Assembly (NCBI RefSeq): GCF_018991925.1
Contig: NW_024748870.1
Location: forward strand, 2,305,334-2,369,333
Direction: 5' to 3'
DNA: 64,000 nucleotides
Source: Homarus americanus
Lineage: Eukaryota; Arthropoda; Malacostraca; Decapoda; Nephropidae
This document shows positions 37,816-49,157 of this stretch, piece by piece. How positions within the stretch are numbered: the stretch's first letter is position 1; the number at the start of each line of letters is the position of its first letter. A model generated the notes under the pieces. The model searched no databases. It saw only the letters and a program-made list of their open reading frames with translations, and had not been told where the DNA came from. Position numbers and translations under genes: made by a program.

Positions 37816-40800
37816 AACTGTGATTGGTGGACTATTTTTTAACCCACCAAATTACAGCCAATAGGAGCAGAGAGCAGTCAGTCAGCACAACACCCCAACT
37901 TATGTTTTCCTGTTGATATTATTCTCCATTTCCTTCTTCAGAATGGAAAGATACTGGAAATGTGATGGGCGGCTGTGTATTTATTTAAAATTGCTTCTCC
38001 CAGAGCTCTAAATAGTGCAAAAGCTACTGCAACCAGGGCCCCTCCCAGGGACTGGAGTGCTTGCAGGGACCCTCCCTGCTCCTATTGGCTGTAATTTGGT
38101 GGGTTAAGAGAATAGTCCACCAATCACAGTTAAGTAAGGGACTGCTGGAAGTATGTAATATATATGATACGACGGACAAGCATGCCATATGGCCCCTGCA
38201 CACCCTTGGTACGGTCGTTGGGGTCGGCGCTTTCCGTGGAAGCTCTGATGTCTATGACATAGCCTCTGGGGACACCACCGCTCCTGACAGGGCCCCTGGG
38301 AGCACCGTTGTCCCTGGGAGAGCCCCTGTGGACGCCTCCGAACCTGGCAGGACCCCCGGTAAACCACTGTCCCTGGCAGGGCCCCAGAGAGCGCCGATGT
38401 CTTTGAGAGAGCCCCTGGGGGTGCCTCCGACCCTGGCAGGGCCCCTGTGAGCGCCGATGTCCTTGAGAGAGCCCCTGGGGGCGCTAACTTCTCGGGCAAG
38501 GCCCATGGAGGCACTGCCGTCCCTGCAAGGGTCCCTGGGGGTGAGTCTGCACCAGGAAGATCCCCTGAGGACGCCAGCGCCCCTGGCAAAGCCGCTGTGG
38601 GCGCCACCGCTTCTGGCAAGGCCCCTGAGGGCGCCACCACCCTTTCCATGGCCCCTGGGGGCGCCGACGTCACTGGGATTGCCTCTTGGGCGCCAATTTC
38701 CCTGGGAGTGTCCCTGGGGGCGCCGCCGTCCCTTGGAGAGCCTCTGAGAGCACTCCCATCCCTAGGATGGCCCAGGGATGCAGTAGTTTTTGTGCTATTT
38801 AGAGCTCTGGGAGACGCAGCGTTAAATAAATACACCGCCGCCCATCACATTTTCCAGTATCTTTGCATTCTGAAGAAGGTAATGGAGAAAAATATCAACA
38901 GGATAACATAAGTTGAGGTGTTGTGCTGATTGACTGCCCGCTCTGCTCCTATTGGCTGTAATTTGGTGGGTTAACTGTGATTGGTGGACTATTTTTTAAC
39001 CCACCAAATTACAGCCAATAGGAGCAGAGAGCAGTCAGTCAGCACAACACCCCAACTTATGTTTTCCTGTTGATATTTTTCTCCATTACCTTCTTCAGAA
39101 TGCAAAGATACTGGAAAATGTGATGGGCGGCGGTGTATTTATTTAAAATTGCTTCTTCCAGAGCTCTAAATAGTGCAAAAGCTACTGCAACCAGGGGCCC
39201 TCCCAGGGACTGGAGTGCTTGCAGGAACCCTCCCAAGGACGGGAGGGCTTGCAGGGGCCCTCCCAGGGACTGTGGCACCCCTGGGGACTCTTCCAGTGAC
39301 AGTGGCGTACCAGGAGTCCTTTGAGGGACATCGGCGCCTCCAGGGGCCCTTCAAGGGGCCTTGGCGCCCCCAGGGACTTTGCCATATGTGGTAACACCAC
39401 CAGGGACACTCACTGGGCCAGCAGTGGCCTAGGGGCCCTCCCAGGCACTTGAGCGCCTTTAGGGGTCCTGGAAGGGGCGTTGGCGTCCTTTGGGGACTTG
39501 CCAGGGGCGGTGGCACAATCAGGGACACTCACAGGGCCATCGGTGGCCCAGGGGCCCTCCCAGGCACGTCAGCACCCCCAGGGGTTCTGGAAGGGGCGTT
39601 GGCGTCCCTTGGAGCTTTGCCAGAGACGGTGGGGCCCTCAGAGGCCTTACAAGGGGCGCTGGCGCCACCAAGGGATCTCCCTGGGAGAGCAGTGCTCCCA
39701 GGGGGCCTTCTAGGGAAGGCAGCGCCCTCAGGGACCCTCCCAGGCACCTTGCCAGGGACCCTACCCACGGATGGGAACGCTTCCAGGGGCTGTGCCAGGG
39801 GTGGTAGCATATCCTAAAGGCTCTTCTAGTGATATTGGCGCTCTCAAGGGCCCTCCCAAAACGGCCCTTCTGGCGCCGCCGTCCCTGGGAGGGCCCCTGG
39901 GGCGCTGCTGTCACTGGGAGAGTCAATGGGGGCGCCGCCATCTCTGGGAGGACCCCTGGGAGCGTCCTGGCCAGCGCTACTGCCCTTGGCAAGGCCCCTG
40001 CAGGCGAGGCTGTTCCTGGGAGAGTGCCAATGTCACTGGAAGAGCCTCCAGGGGTGCCAACACCCATGGCACAGGCCCTGGGAGAGCTCCCGTCCCTGGG
40101 AGGATCCCTGCAAGCGCTCCCGTCTCTGGGAGGGCCCAGGGTTGCAGTAGTTTTTGTGCCACTTAGAGATCTGGGAGAAGCAGCGTTAAATAAATACACC
40201 ACCGCCCATCACATTTCCAGTATCATGGCATTCTGAAGAAGGTAATGGAGAATAATATCAACAGGAAAACATAAGTTGAGGTGTTGTGCTGAATGACTGC
40301 TCTCTGCTCCTAATGGCTGTAATATGGTGGGTTAACTGTGATTGGTGGACTATTTCTTAACCCACCAAATTACAGCCAATAGGAGCAGAGAGCAGTCATT
40401 CAGCACAACACCCCAACTTATGTTTTCCTGTTGATATTATTCTCTATTACCTTCTTCAGAATGTAAAGATACTGGAAATGTGATGGGCGGCAGTGTATTT
40501 ATTTAAAATTGCTTCTCCCAGAGCTCTAAATAGATGCAAAAGCTACTGCAACCAGGGGCCCTCCCAGGGACTGAAGTGCTTGCAGGGACCCTCCCAAGGA
40601 CGGGAGCGCTTGCAGGGGCCCTCCCAGGGGCTGTGGCACCCCTGGGGACTCTTCCAGTGACAGTGGCATCCCAGGAGTCCTCTGAGGGACATAGGCGCCT
40701 ACAGGGGCCCTTCAAGGGGCGGTGGCGCTCCCAGGGGCTTTGCCAGAAGCGGTGGCGCCACCAGGGACACTCATAGGGCCAGCGGTGGCCCAGGGGCCCT

Positions 40801-43800
40801 CCCAGGCACGTCAGCGCCTTTAGGGGTCCTGGAAGGGGCGTTGGCGTCCCCTGGAGCCTTGCCAGAGACGGAGGGGCCCTCAGAGGCCTTACAAGGGGCG
40901 CTGGCGCCTCCAGGGGCTCTCCCTGGGACAGCAGTGCTCCCAGGGGGCCTTCTAGGGACGGCAGCGCCCTCAGGGACCCTCCTAGGAACCTTGCCAGGGA
41001 CTGTACCCAGGGACGGGAACGCTTCCAGGGGCTGTGCCAGGGGTGGTAGCATATCCTAAAGGCTCTACTAGTGATATTGGCACTCTCAAGGGCCCTCCCA
41101 AAACGGCCCTTCTGGCGCTGCCGTCCCTGGGAGGGCCCCCGGGGCGCTGCTGTCACTGGGAGAGTCAATGGGGGCACCGCCATCTCTGGGAGGACCCCTG
41201 GGAGCGTCCTGGCCAGCGCTACTGTCCTTGGCAGGGCCCCTGCAGGCGCTGCTGTTCCTGGGAGAGTGCTAATGTCTCTGGAAGAGCCTCTAGGGGTGCC
41301 ACCGCCCATGGCACAGGCCCTGGGAGAGCTCCCGTCCCTAGGAGGATCCCTGCAAGCGCTCCCGTCCCTAGGAGGGCCAAGGGTTGCAGTAGTTTTTGTG
41401 CTACTTAGAGCTCTGGGAGAAGCAGCGTTAAAATACACCACCGCCCATCACATTTCCAGTATCATCGCATTCTGAAGAAGGGAATGGAGAATAATATCAA
41501 CAGAAAAACATAAGTTGAGGTGTTGTGCTGACTGACTGCTCTCTGCTCCTATTAGCTGTAATTTGGTGAGTTAACTGTGATTGGTGGACTATTTTTTAAC
41601 CCACCAAATTACAGCCAATAGGAGCAGAGAGCAGTCAGTCAGCACAACACCCCAACTTATGTTTTCCTGTTGATATTATTCTCCATTTCCTTCTTCAGAA
41701 TGGAAAGATACTGGAAATGTGATGGGCGGCTGTGTATTTATTTAAAATTGCTTCTCCCAGAGCTCTAAATAGTGCAAAAGCTACTGCAACCAGGGCCCCT
41801 CCCAGGGACTGGAGTGCTTGCAGGGACCCTCCCTGCTCCTATTGGCTGTAATTTGGTGGGTTAAGAGAATAGTCCACCAATCACAGTTAAGTAAGGGACT
41901 GCTGGAAGTATGTAATATATATGATACGACGGACAAGCATGCCATATGGCCCCTGCAGACCCTTGGTACGGTCGTTGGGGTCGGCGCTTTCTGTGGAAGC
42001 TCTGATGTCTATGACATAGCCTCTGGGGACACCACCGCTCCTGAGAGGGCCCCTGGGAGCACCGTTGTCCCTGGGAGAGCCCCTGTGGACGCCTCCGAAT
42101 CTGGCAGGGCCCCCGGTAAACCACTGTCCCTGGCAGGGCCCCAGAGAGCGCCGATGTCTTTGAGAGAGCCCCTGGGGGTACCTCCGACCCTGGCAGGGCC
42201 CCTGTGAGCGCCGATGTCCTTGAGAGAGCCCCTTGGGGCGCTAACTTCTCGGGCAAGGCCCATGGAGGCACTGCCGTCCCTGCAAGGGTCCCTGGGGGTG
42301 AGTCTGCCTCAGGAAGATCCCCTGAGGACGCCAGCGCCCCTGGCAAAGCCCCTGAGGGCGCCACCGCTTCTGGCAAGGCCCCTGAGGGCGCCACCACCCT
42401 TTCCAGGGCCCCTGGGGGCGCCGACGCCACTGAGAGGGCCTCTTGGGCGCCAATTTCCCTGGGAGTGTCCCTGGGGGCGCCGCCGTCCCTTGGAGAGCCT
42501 CTGAGAGCACTCCCATCCCTAAGATGGCCCAGGGATGCAGTAGTTTCTGTGCTATTTAGAGCTCTGGGAGACGCAGCGTTAAATTTTTCTAGTAGGTTTT
42601 TGTATTCTGAGAAATATCAGACAATATAAGTTGAGGTGTTGTGCTGATTGACTGCCCGCTCTGCTCCTATTGGCTGTAATTTGGTGGGTTAACTGTGATT
42701 GGTGGACTATTTTTTAACCCACCAAATTACAGCCAATAGGAGCAGAGAGCAGTCAGTCAGCACAACACCCCAACTTATGTTTTCCTGTTGATATTTTTCT
42801 CCATTACCTTCTTCAGAATGCAAAGATACTGGAAAATGTGATGGGCGGCTGTGTATTTATTTAAAATTGCTTCTTCCAGAGCTCTAAATAGTGCAAAAGC
42901 TACTGCAACCAGGGGCCCTCCCAGGGACTGGAGTGCTTGCAGGAACCCTCCCAAGGACGGGAGGGCTTGCAGGGGCCCTCCCAGGGACTGTGGCACCCCT
43001 GGGGACTCTTCCAGTGACAGTGGCGTACCAGGAGTCCTTTGAGGGACATCGGCGCCTCCAGGGGCCCTTCAAGGGGCCTTGGCGCCCCCAGGGACTTTGC
43101 CATATGTGGTAACACCACCAGGGACACTCACTGGGCCAGCAGTGGCCTAGGGGCCCTCCCAGGCACTTGAGCGCCTTTAGGGGTCCTGGAAGGGGCGTTG
43201 GCGTCCTTTGGGGACTTGCCAGGGGCGGTGGCACAATCAGGGACACTCACAGGGCCATCGGTGGCCCAGGGGCCCTCCCAGGCACGTCAGCACCCCCAGG
43301 GGTTCTGGAAGGGGCGTTGGCGTCCCTTGGAGCTTTGCCAGAGACGGTGGGGCCCTCAGAGGCCTTACAAGGGGCGCTGGCGCCACCAAGGGATCTCCCT
43401 GGGAGAGCAGTGCTCCCAGGGGGCCTTCTAGGGAAGGCAGCGCCCTCAGGGACCCTCCCAGGCACCTTGCCAGGGACCCTACCCACGGATGGGAACGCTT
43501 CCAGGGGCTGTGCCAGGGGTGGTAGCATATCCTAAAGGCTCTTCTAGTGATATTGGCGCTCTCAAGGGCCCTCCCAAAACGGCCCTTCTGGCGCCGCCGT
43601 CCCTGGGAGGGCCCCTGGGGCGCTGCTGTCACTGGGAGAGTCAATGGGGGCGCCGCCATCTCTGGGAGGACCCCTGGGAGCGTCCTGGCCAGCGCTACTG
43701 CCCTTGGCAAGGCCCCTGCAGGCGAGGCTGTTCCTGGGAGAGTGCCAATGTCACTGGAAGAGCCTCCAGGGGTGCCAACACCCATGGCACAGGCCCTGGG

Positions 43801-45184
43801 AGAGCTCCCGTCCCTGGGAGGATCCCTGCAAGCGCTCCCGTCTCTGGGAGGGCCCAGGGTTGCAGTAGTTTTTGTGCCACTTAGAGATCTGGGAGAAGAA
43901 GTAACAATACATTGTCGCTTATCACATTTGGCGAAGAAAACATAAGTTGAGGTGTTGTGCTGAATGACTGCTCTCTGCTCCTAATGGCTGTAATATGGTG
44001 GGTTAACTGTGATTGGTGGACTATTTCTTAACCCACCAAATTACAGCCAATAGGAGCAGAGAGCAGTCATTCAGCACAACACCCCAACTTATGTTTTCCT
44101 GTTGATATTATTCTCTATTACCTTCTTCAGAATGTAAAGATGCTGGAAATGTGATGGGCGGCAGTGTATTTATTTAAAATTGCTTCTCCCAGAGCTCTAA
44201 ATAGATGCAAAAGCTACTGCAACCAGGGGCCCTCCCAGGGACTGAAGTGCTTGCAGGGACCCTCCCAAGGACGGGAGCGCTTGCAGGGGCCCTCCCAGGG
44301 GCTGTGGCACCCCTGGGGACTCTTCCAGTGACAGTGGCATCCCAGGAGTCCTCTGAGGGACATAGGCGCCTACAGGGGCCCTTCAAGGGGCGGTGGCGCT
44401 CCCAGGGGCTTTGCCAGAAGCGGTGGCGCCACCAGTGACACTCATATGGCCAGCGGTAGCCCAGGGGCCCTCCCAGGCACGTCAGCGCCTTTAGGGGTCC
44501 TGGAAGGGGCGTTGGCGTCCCCTGGAGACTTGCCAGAGACGGAGGGGCCCTCAGAGGCCTTACAAGGGGCGCTGGCGCCTCCAGGGGCTCTCCCTGGGAC
44601 AGCAGTGCTCCCAGGGGGCCTTCTAGGGACGGCAGCGCCCTCAGGGACCCTCCCAGGAACCTTGCCAGGGACTGTACCCAGGAACGGGAATGCTTCCAGG
44701 GGCTGTGCCAGGGGTGGTAGCATATCCTAAAGGCTCTACTAGTGATATTGGCACTCTCAAGGGCCCTCCCAAAACGGCCCTTCTGGCGCTGCCGTCCCTG
44801 GGAGGGCCCCCGGGGCGCTGCTGTCACTGGGAGAGTCAATGGGGGCACCGCCATCTCTGGGAGGACCCCTGGGAGCGTCCTGGCCAGCGCTACTGTCCTT
44901 GGCAGGGCCCCTGCAGGCACTGCTGTTCCTGGGAGAGTGCTAATGTCTCTGGAAGAGCCTCTAGGGGTGCCACCGCCCATGGCACAGGCCCTGGGAGAGC
45001 TCCCGTCCCTGGGAGGATCGCTGCTTCTCGCTTCGAGGGGCTCATGGCTGCAGTTTTATGTTATTAGAGGCCTGGGAGAGTAGCGTTGCTTCCAGGTCAT
45101 TCTAGTGCTGTAATGGTCAATAGAAAACAGGTGTTGTGCTGAATGACTGCTCTCTGCTCCTATTGGCTGTAATTTGGTGGGTTA
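37816..45184. repeat. Higher-order repeat X-Y-Z, two right copies (3.76 and 3.61 kb)
   Basis: The first copy is X 37816-38973, Y 38974-40334 and Z 40335-41573; the second is X 41574-42690, Y 42691-44015 and Z 44016-45184. The first copy is the near-identical counterpart of 9816-13483. The second ends in a scrambled patch at about 45018-45130. Confidence 0.85.
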
Positions 45185-46612
45185 ACTGTGATTGGTGGAC
45201 TATTTTTTAACCCACCAAATTACAGCCAATAGGAGCAGAGAGCAGTCAGTCAGCACAACACCCCAACTTATGTTTTCCTGTTGATATTATTCTCCATTAC
45301 CTTCTTCAGAAAACAAAGATACTGGAAATGTGATGGGCGGCGGTGTATTTATTTAAAATTGCTTCTCCCAGAGCTCTAAATAGTGCAAAAGCTACTGCAA
45401 CCAGGGGCCCTCCCAGGGACTGGAGTGCTTGCAGGAACCCTCCCAAGGACGGGAGCGCTTGCAGGGGCCCTCCCAAAGGCTGTGGCACCACTGGGGACTC
45501 TTGCAGTGACAGTGGCGTCCCAGGAGTACTCTGAGGGACATCGGCGCCTCCAGGGGCCTTTCAAGGGGCGGTGGCGTCCCCAGGGGCTTTACCAGAAGCG
45601 GTGGCGCCACCAGGGACACTCACAGGCTGGGGCGGTGGCCCAGGGCCTCCCAGGCACACTGGGCTTTAGTTCTGGAAGGGCGTTGCATCCCCTGGGGCCT
45701 GCTAGAGAAGGTGGGGGCCCTGAGGGACACTCACAGGGCCTTCGGTGGCTCAGGGGCCCTCCTAGGCACGTGAGCACCCCCAGAGGCCTCTGCCAGGGGA
45801 CCTCCCATGGGCGGTGGTACTCCCAACGGCCTTCCCAGGGGCTTTAGCGCCCCAGAGACCCTTTCAGGTGCTGCAACGCCGGCAAAGGCTCTGCCAGGGA
45901 TGGTGGCGCCCGCATGGGACCTCCCAGGGGCAGTGGTACTCCTGGGGTCCTCCCAGATTCGGCGGTGACCACTGGGGCCCTCGCTGAGCAGCAGCAACCC
46001 CAGGGGACCTGACAGGGGCTGTGGTGCTCCCAGGTGCTCTTTTTAGGGGCATCAGGATCCCTATTGGCCTTTCCAGGGGCGGTGGCACCCTCAAGGGCCC
46101 TCCTAAGGGCCGCAGAGCCCCTTGAAGGCCTCCCAGTGTTGGAAGCAACCCCAGGGGCTCTACTTTTTGGGCAGTGGCGCCCTCACGATGCCCTCCAATG
46201 GGCATATGAGACCCCAGGGCCTCTGCCAGGGGCAGCGGCGCTTTGAGACCTCCCAGGGGCAGTAGCACCTCCAGGTGACATCCAGTGGCGCCCCCAGGTG
46301 CACTGTCAGGGGCCATGGAGCCCCCAGGGGCTCTCCTTATGGGCAGCAGCGCTCCCAAGGGCCTTCCCAGAGAAGGTGGCCCCTACAGGGGCCCTCCCAG
46401 GGGCAGTGGCACCCCGAGGACCTCTCAGGGGTAGTGGCACCCCAAGGGGTCCTTCAGGGGTGCCGGCAACCCTTAGGAGCAGCGACACTCCCAGGGCCCT
46501 CCTTAGGGGGAGCAGCACCCTCAGTGGCCCTGCCACAAGCAGTGGCGCTCCCAGAAGCGGCGGTGCCCTCAGGGGCCCTGCCATGGCCGGTGGTGCCCCT
46601 AGTGGCCCTTAG
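45185..46612. repeat. Right margin of the array
   Basis: One A arm, then forward-oriented 30-bp units that grow more divergent and stop at about 46612. No closing arm is present. Confidence 0.85.
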
Positions 46613-47049
46613 GTTTTAAGTCTGGGTGTCTATAAGAAGGCAAAGGACAACACTGTAATGATTTAACACTTTATTATCTTGGATAATGCAGAAAAGTAAA
46701 ACACAATCATCTGGGCCGGTATACACAACACTTTTAAGGGCCTTAATAGGTCTGTTAAGTTAAAGGACCCCTGGAGCACTTTTAAGTCCTGCAATAGTCG
46801 TCTTTTAGTTGATACCAACCTGAACCAACAACAATATCAGTGGCGGCAGCTCATTTATTGGGAAAGGAGATATATATTTAATGAATACCCCCCTGTATAG
46901 TGTGTATATATTAAATATAGTGTGAATATATTGTGTATTCCCTCTTTATAGCAGAGATCTTCTTTCTTGACTTGGACAATACTGAGAACCAGCGTGTCTC
47001 ACACTCTGCCACTGACCTCACCACACCAGGAAATGTACCATTGACTCTC
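46613..47049. other. Unique-looking AT-rich sequence right of the array
   Basis: No domain, exon or transposon end could be recognised. Confidence 0.5.
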
Positions 47050-47430
47050 ATGGTGATTTCCAGCCATGCTCTCTTTGGTTATTTTTTGTTAACCACCCAT
47101 CACCCTTTTTCACATGAAAAATATATTTTTTCACAAGTTTTTTGTTGTTTTAGAGAATTCTGACATTTATCTTTGGGGGCAAATCACTTTTTTTTTAGTT
47201 AGGTTAGGTTTGGAGGTTAGAACATGGCCTGTTAGGTCAGGTAACCTAACCTAAAAATAACCTCCAAACCTAACCTAACTAAAAAAAAAGTGATTTGCCC
47301 CCAAAGATAAATGTCAGAATTCTCTAAAACAGCAAGAAAACTTGTGAAAATATATATATTTTTTATGTGAAAAAAGGTGATGGGTGGTTAACGAAACGAG
47401 AGCAACGCTGTGTGTCACCATCACATCAAA
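47050..47430. mobile_element. Long-armed palindromic MITE
   Basis: The core palindrome runs from GTTAACCACCCATCACCC (47088) to its mirror ending GGGTGATGGGTGGTTAAC-like sequence near 47393. Arms of about 130 bp contain AGTTAGGTTAGGTTTGGAGG and its complement. Weaker symmetry continues outward to about 47050 and 47430. No target duplication was fixed, so the superfamily is open. Confidence 0.7.
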
Positions 47431-47601
47431 ATGTGACTCGGGAAAATTCGTGATTTTTACAAGTAATAAATCGTGAATACCGCGTTTATTTTTGGAATGT
47501 GCCTCTTAATTCAAGTATATTCGTTACTCAGTGAGATCTATTAAATGGTAAGAAAAAATAATAAAAAGGTGATGGGTTGATAACGAAAAATAACCTTCTC
47601 T

Positions 47602-47739
47602 TTTGTCTTTATTATTCAGGAAAGTCTTCAAAAGGCCATTCAATAGTAACTTTTTGTCTTCAATGGCATCCACCAATAATAAAGTCTGGTCTGCTGTCCA
47701 GCTGGGCTTCCCTTTTTTGGGTGGGTTTGAGACTTCCAT
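47602..47739 (-). CDS. Myb/SANT-like domain fragment, possible first coding exon
   Basis: The minus-strand frame from the ATG at 47739 reads MEVSNPP, then KKGKPSWTADQTLLLVDAI, then EDKKLLLNGLLKTFLNNKDK. The W-T-LL-LV-AI spacing and the closing N-KDK match the start of the Myb/SANT-like (trihelix/MADF-like) domains. These occur in Harbinger second ORFs and in many expanded arthropod genes. The match ends near AGAGAAG followed by GTTAT, a possible 5' splice site, after which the frame loses similarity. The rest of the domain (a second tryptophan would be expected) was not found downstream. It is either the first exon of a gene or a transposon fragment. Confidence 0.4.
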
Positions 47740-47856
47740 TTCCTCAATAACACGTTTGTTTACAAACAGCACGGCAAGGAAAAGCCACCGATCACTATCC
47801 TTGGTTAATAAATCCTCCTTTACACTGCATAGATAAGATTTTTTTATTTTAATCAA

Positions 47857-48308
47857 AATGAATATAAATGTAAAAATTGAAATTAATCTTCATAATTTTA
47901 TTGAGGTTATTCAGCCATAAGACCATTTTATATGATGAACTCCTGCTATCCTTAGCGCTGTTTAGCGGTACTTAACAAACAACTATTTGTGCGGTAAAAG
48001 TTTGCTAGTTAAGCTTTGTGTATAACTTTTAAATTTTACTGCTAGCTAATAGTACTATTATGTCATTAGCATAAAAGTTGTGTGTAGATGGGCCATGTCC
48101 TAAAAATTTAAAAAGAATAAATCATCAATTGTTCATAGTAATCACTTAAAATTTCACTATGATGTATAGTCAGCAAAAAATTATTCTGCACCCCTGGGTG
48201 AGATGGCTCTCGCAATGAACACTGCGAGACTGACGCCATGTATTGGTAAGGTTGGTACCTCCGATTGTGTGATTCATTGTACAACTAGTGTGCTGTTATT
48301 CCTTATTA
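47857..48308. other. AT-rich intergenic sequence
   Basis: Nothing recognised before the TA target of the next element. Confidence 0.5.
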
Positions 48309-49157
48309 CAGTGGGGTATGCTATAACGAACGGATCCTACTACGAATATTCCTATAACGAACGATTTTACCTATAAAATTGAGAATGCCATAACGAACGC
48401 AACTCCTACAACGAACGCGGATGAATATGGGACTATTTCGCCTGGCGCATGAATATTGTTGTACCGCGACCCACAACAAGAGCGTCAGGCACCATCTTTG
48501 TCTCATTGTGTAGCCAGTGCACCAGTGTTATTGTTGAAATTTCGTCTTTTAATGTGGAAATTCGCATTAGTTGTATAACTATTTTGTTGTACAAGTATAC
48601 AATTGTAACAATGAATCGCCCAAAGCGAGTGAGAAAGCTAATAACCCTTGAAACTAAGGAAGAAATTATAAAGAAACGTGAGAATGGAAGAAGCATTGCG
48701 AAACTTAGTGATGAATATGGGATGGCTAAATCGACTATATGTACGATTTTGAAGAATAAAGGGGAGTTAAAAACAGTGCAAGTGGCTAAGGGAATCTTTA
48801 GACTTAGCAAAGCAAGGTGTAATGTGATTGAAGAGATGGAAAATTTACTCTTAGTGTGGATAAAGGAGAAAGAAATGGCAGGTGGTAACATTAGTGAAGC
48901 TATAATTTGTGAGAAGGCAAAACAATTGTTTAAGGACCTTAAAGCCAAGACTCCCAGTGGAAGTGATAGTGCTGTGCCAGTGTTTAGGGGTACCTGCATG
49001 CTGAATAACACTAAGGTAAGATAAAGTACTGTATTTTTTACATTTTCCACAGAATTTTTTCAGTGTTAAGTGGTTGTATTTGGGGGCCTGGAACGGATTA
49101 ATCCTATAACGAATGCGGTTCTGGAACCAATTACGTTCGTTATAGCATACCCCACTG
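48309..49157 (+). mobile_element. Tigger-type element, 849 bp, internally deleted
   Basis: The ends are CAGTGGGGTATGCTATAACG (48309) and its complement closing at 49157, flanked by TA on both sides (48307-48308, 49158-49159). Several ATAACGAACG subterminal motifs lie at both ends. It retains the 5' part of a transposase and lacks the catalytic part. A 341-bp relative sits at 3514-3854. Confidence 0.9.
48611..49024 (+). pseudogene. Truncated Tigger transposase (N-terminal DNA-binding part)
   Basis: The frame codes for 137 residues from the ATG at 48611. An upstream in-frame start at 48449 exists, but that part has no family resemblance. Residues 4-60 form a CENP-B/Psq-type helix-turn-helix: KRVRKLITLETKEEIIKK, a helix with ISKL-like SIAKLSDEYGMAKSTICTI, and a basic end. 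Residues 65-115 resemble the start of the second Tc5-type HTH (LLLVWIKEKEMAGGNIS). The frame stops where a phenylalanine-x-A-S-R-G-W-F motif would be expected, and no D-D-D catalytic triad follows. It could bind TIRs but could not catalyse transposition. Confidence 0.8.

Larger units (their letters stand above)
5655..46612. repeat. 41-kb GC-rich satellite array of hairpin-like cells built from a 30-bp minisatellite
   Basis: The ground unit is about 30 bp, of the form GGGGCCCTGCCAGGGACGG followed by TGGCGCCCCCA, with much variation. Runs of units are packaged in cells 0.8-1.9 kb long bounded by inverted arms of about 250 bp (arm landmarks: CCAATAGGAGCAGAGAGCAG, CAACTTATGTTTTCCTG, GATACTGGAAATGTGATGGG, GCTTCTCCCAGAGCTCTAAA). 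Cells meet at spacers of the type CTGTGATTGGTGGACTAT. Spacer starts lie near 7345, 8455, 9816, 10975, 12246, 13484, 14616, 15938, 17271, 18305, 19461, 20825, 22210, 23316, 25126, 25958, 27839, 28621, 30396, 31821, 32624, 33985, 35221, 36578, 37816, 38974, 40335, 41574, 42691, 44016 and 45185. I do not recognise the family. Confidence 0.95.

Noticed and set aside
9816..45184. CRISPR-like array
   Set aside because: Repeats are long, palindromic and variable, spacers are not unique, and the DNA is eukaryotic.
5726..46619. More than a hundred Pro/Gly/Ala-rich reading frames in the array, some over 200 residues
   Set aside because: They overlap on both strands and in several frames, follow the 30-bp period, run through the cell arms, and show no splice sites or domain. 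The satellite explains them fully.
47195..47285. TTAGG-type telomere repeat
   Set aside because: Only two or three GGTTA units occur, as mirror copies in the arms of a MITE.
48433..49050. 205-residue minus-strand frame across the Tigger at 48309
   Set aside because: It is the antisense of a recognisable transposase N-terminus and has no motif of its own.
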